Of a stretch of 23,110 bases of DNA, positions 23,088 through 23,110 are shown one piece after another. Each line of letters opens with the position of its first letter. Within the stretch, counting starts at the first letter, position 1. The position numbers were made by a program, and so were the translations under genes. The notes beneath the pieces were generated by a model, which made no database searches, was not told the DNA's origin, and was given only the letters and a program-made list of their open reading frames with translations. Source of the stretch: Candidatus Eisenbergiella stercorigallinarum (GTDB taxonomy: Bacteria; Bacillota; Clostridia; Lachnospirales; Lachnospiraceae); NCBI GenBank assembly GCA_019120525.1, contig DWUW01000229.1:1-23110 (forward strand), read 5' to 3'.

Positions 23088-23110
23088 GCCCAGATAGCTC
23101 AGTTGGTAGA
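23088..23110 (+). tRNA. 5' end of a tRNA gene, cut by the window edge
   Basis: GCCCAGA would be the 5' acceptor strand, followed by T8, A9 and the D-arm GCTCAGTTGGTAGA typical of tRNAs. The anticodon is outside the window, so the amino acid cannot be stated. It is probably the first gene of a tRNA transcript because a strong promoter precedes it. Confidence 0.85.

Overview
The window looks like a chromosomal segment of a spore-forming, moderately GC-rich clostridium, most likely Lachnospiraceae. The grounds are a bofA-type gene, a Met T-box leader, AGGAGG-type ribosome sites, TTG starts, sigma-A promoters with 17-bp spacers, and an unlinked MsmK/UgpC-type transporter ATPase followed by a CdaR/PucR-type regulator. 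The family assignment is an inference from gene content, not from a search. Nearly everything is on the minus strand. The exceptions are a small DUF2508 (YaaL-like) gene at 763-1128 and a tRNA cut by the right edge.

Left part (1-6000): bofA (minus) diverges from the YaaL-like gene (plus), which ends at a bidirectional terminator shared with glgB. glgB (branching enzyme) follows a large TPR / acidic-linker / degenerate AAA+ protein of unknown role. That protein has a near-consensus promoter and probably a TTG start. Middle part (6100-11100): a CdaR/PucR-type regulator sits behind the terminator of an msmK/ugpC ATPase gene. Next come a YesL-family (DUF624) membrane protein, a secreted DUF1002-like small protein and a monoacylglycerol-lipase-like alpha/beta hydrolase. 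Then comes metG, preceded by a complete T-box leader with its own promoter.

Right part (13700-22800): one long co-directional array encodes L-arabinose catabolism in pathway order. It runs araR regulator, araA isomerase, FGGY ribulokinase-like kinase, araD epimerase, split transketolase (N then C subunit), ribulose-phosphate 3-epimerase and a D-2-hydroxyacid dehydrogenase. A strong promoter lies upstream of araR, and TTGTAT-containing AraR-box-like repeats flank it. The array converts L-arabinose to D-xylulose-5-P and feeds it into the non-oxidative pentose phosphate pathway. It contains no sugar permease, so uptake must be encoded elsewhere, possibly energised by the msmK product.

The most unusual items are the TPR/pseudo-AAA+ protein paired with glgB, the arabinose array extended with transketolase, rpe and a dehydrogenase, a promoter that appears to be built into the msmK terminator, and the inverted order of bofA and yaaL. 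I found no insertion sequence, prophage, CRISPR array, or toxin or defence cassette.
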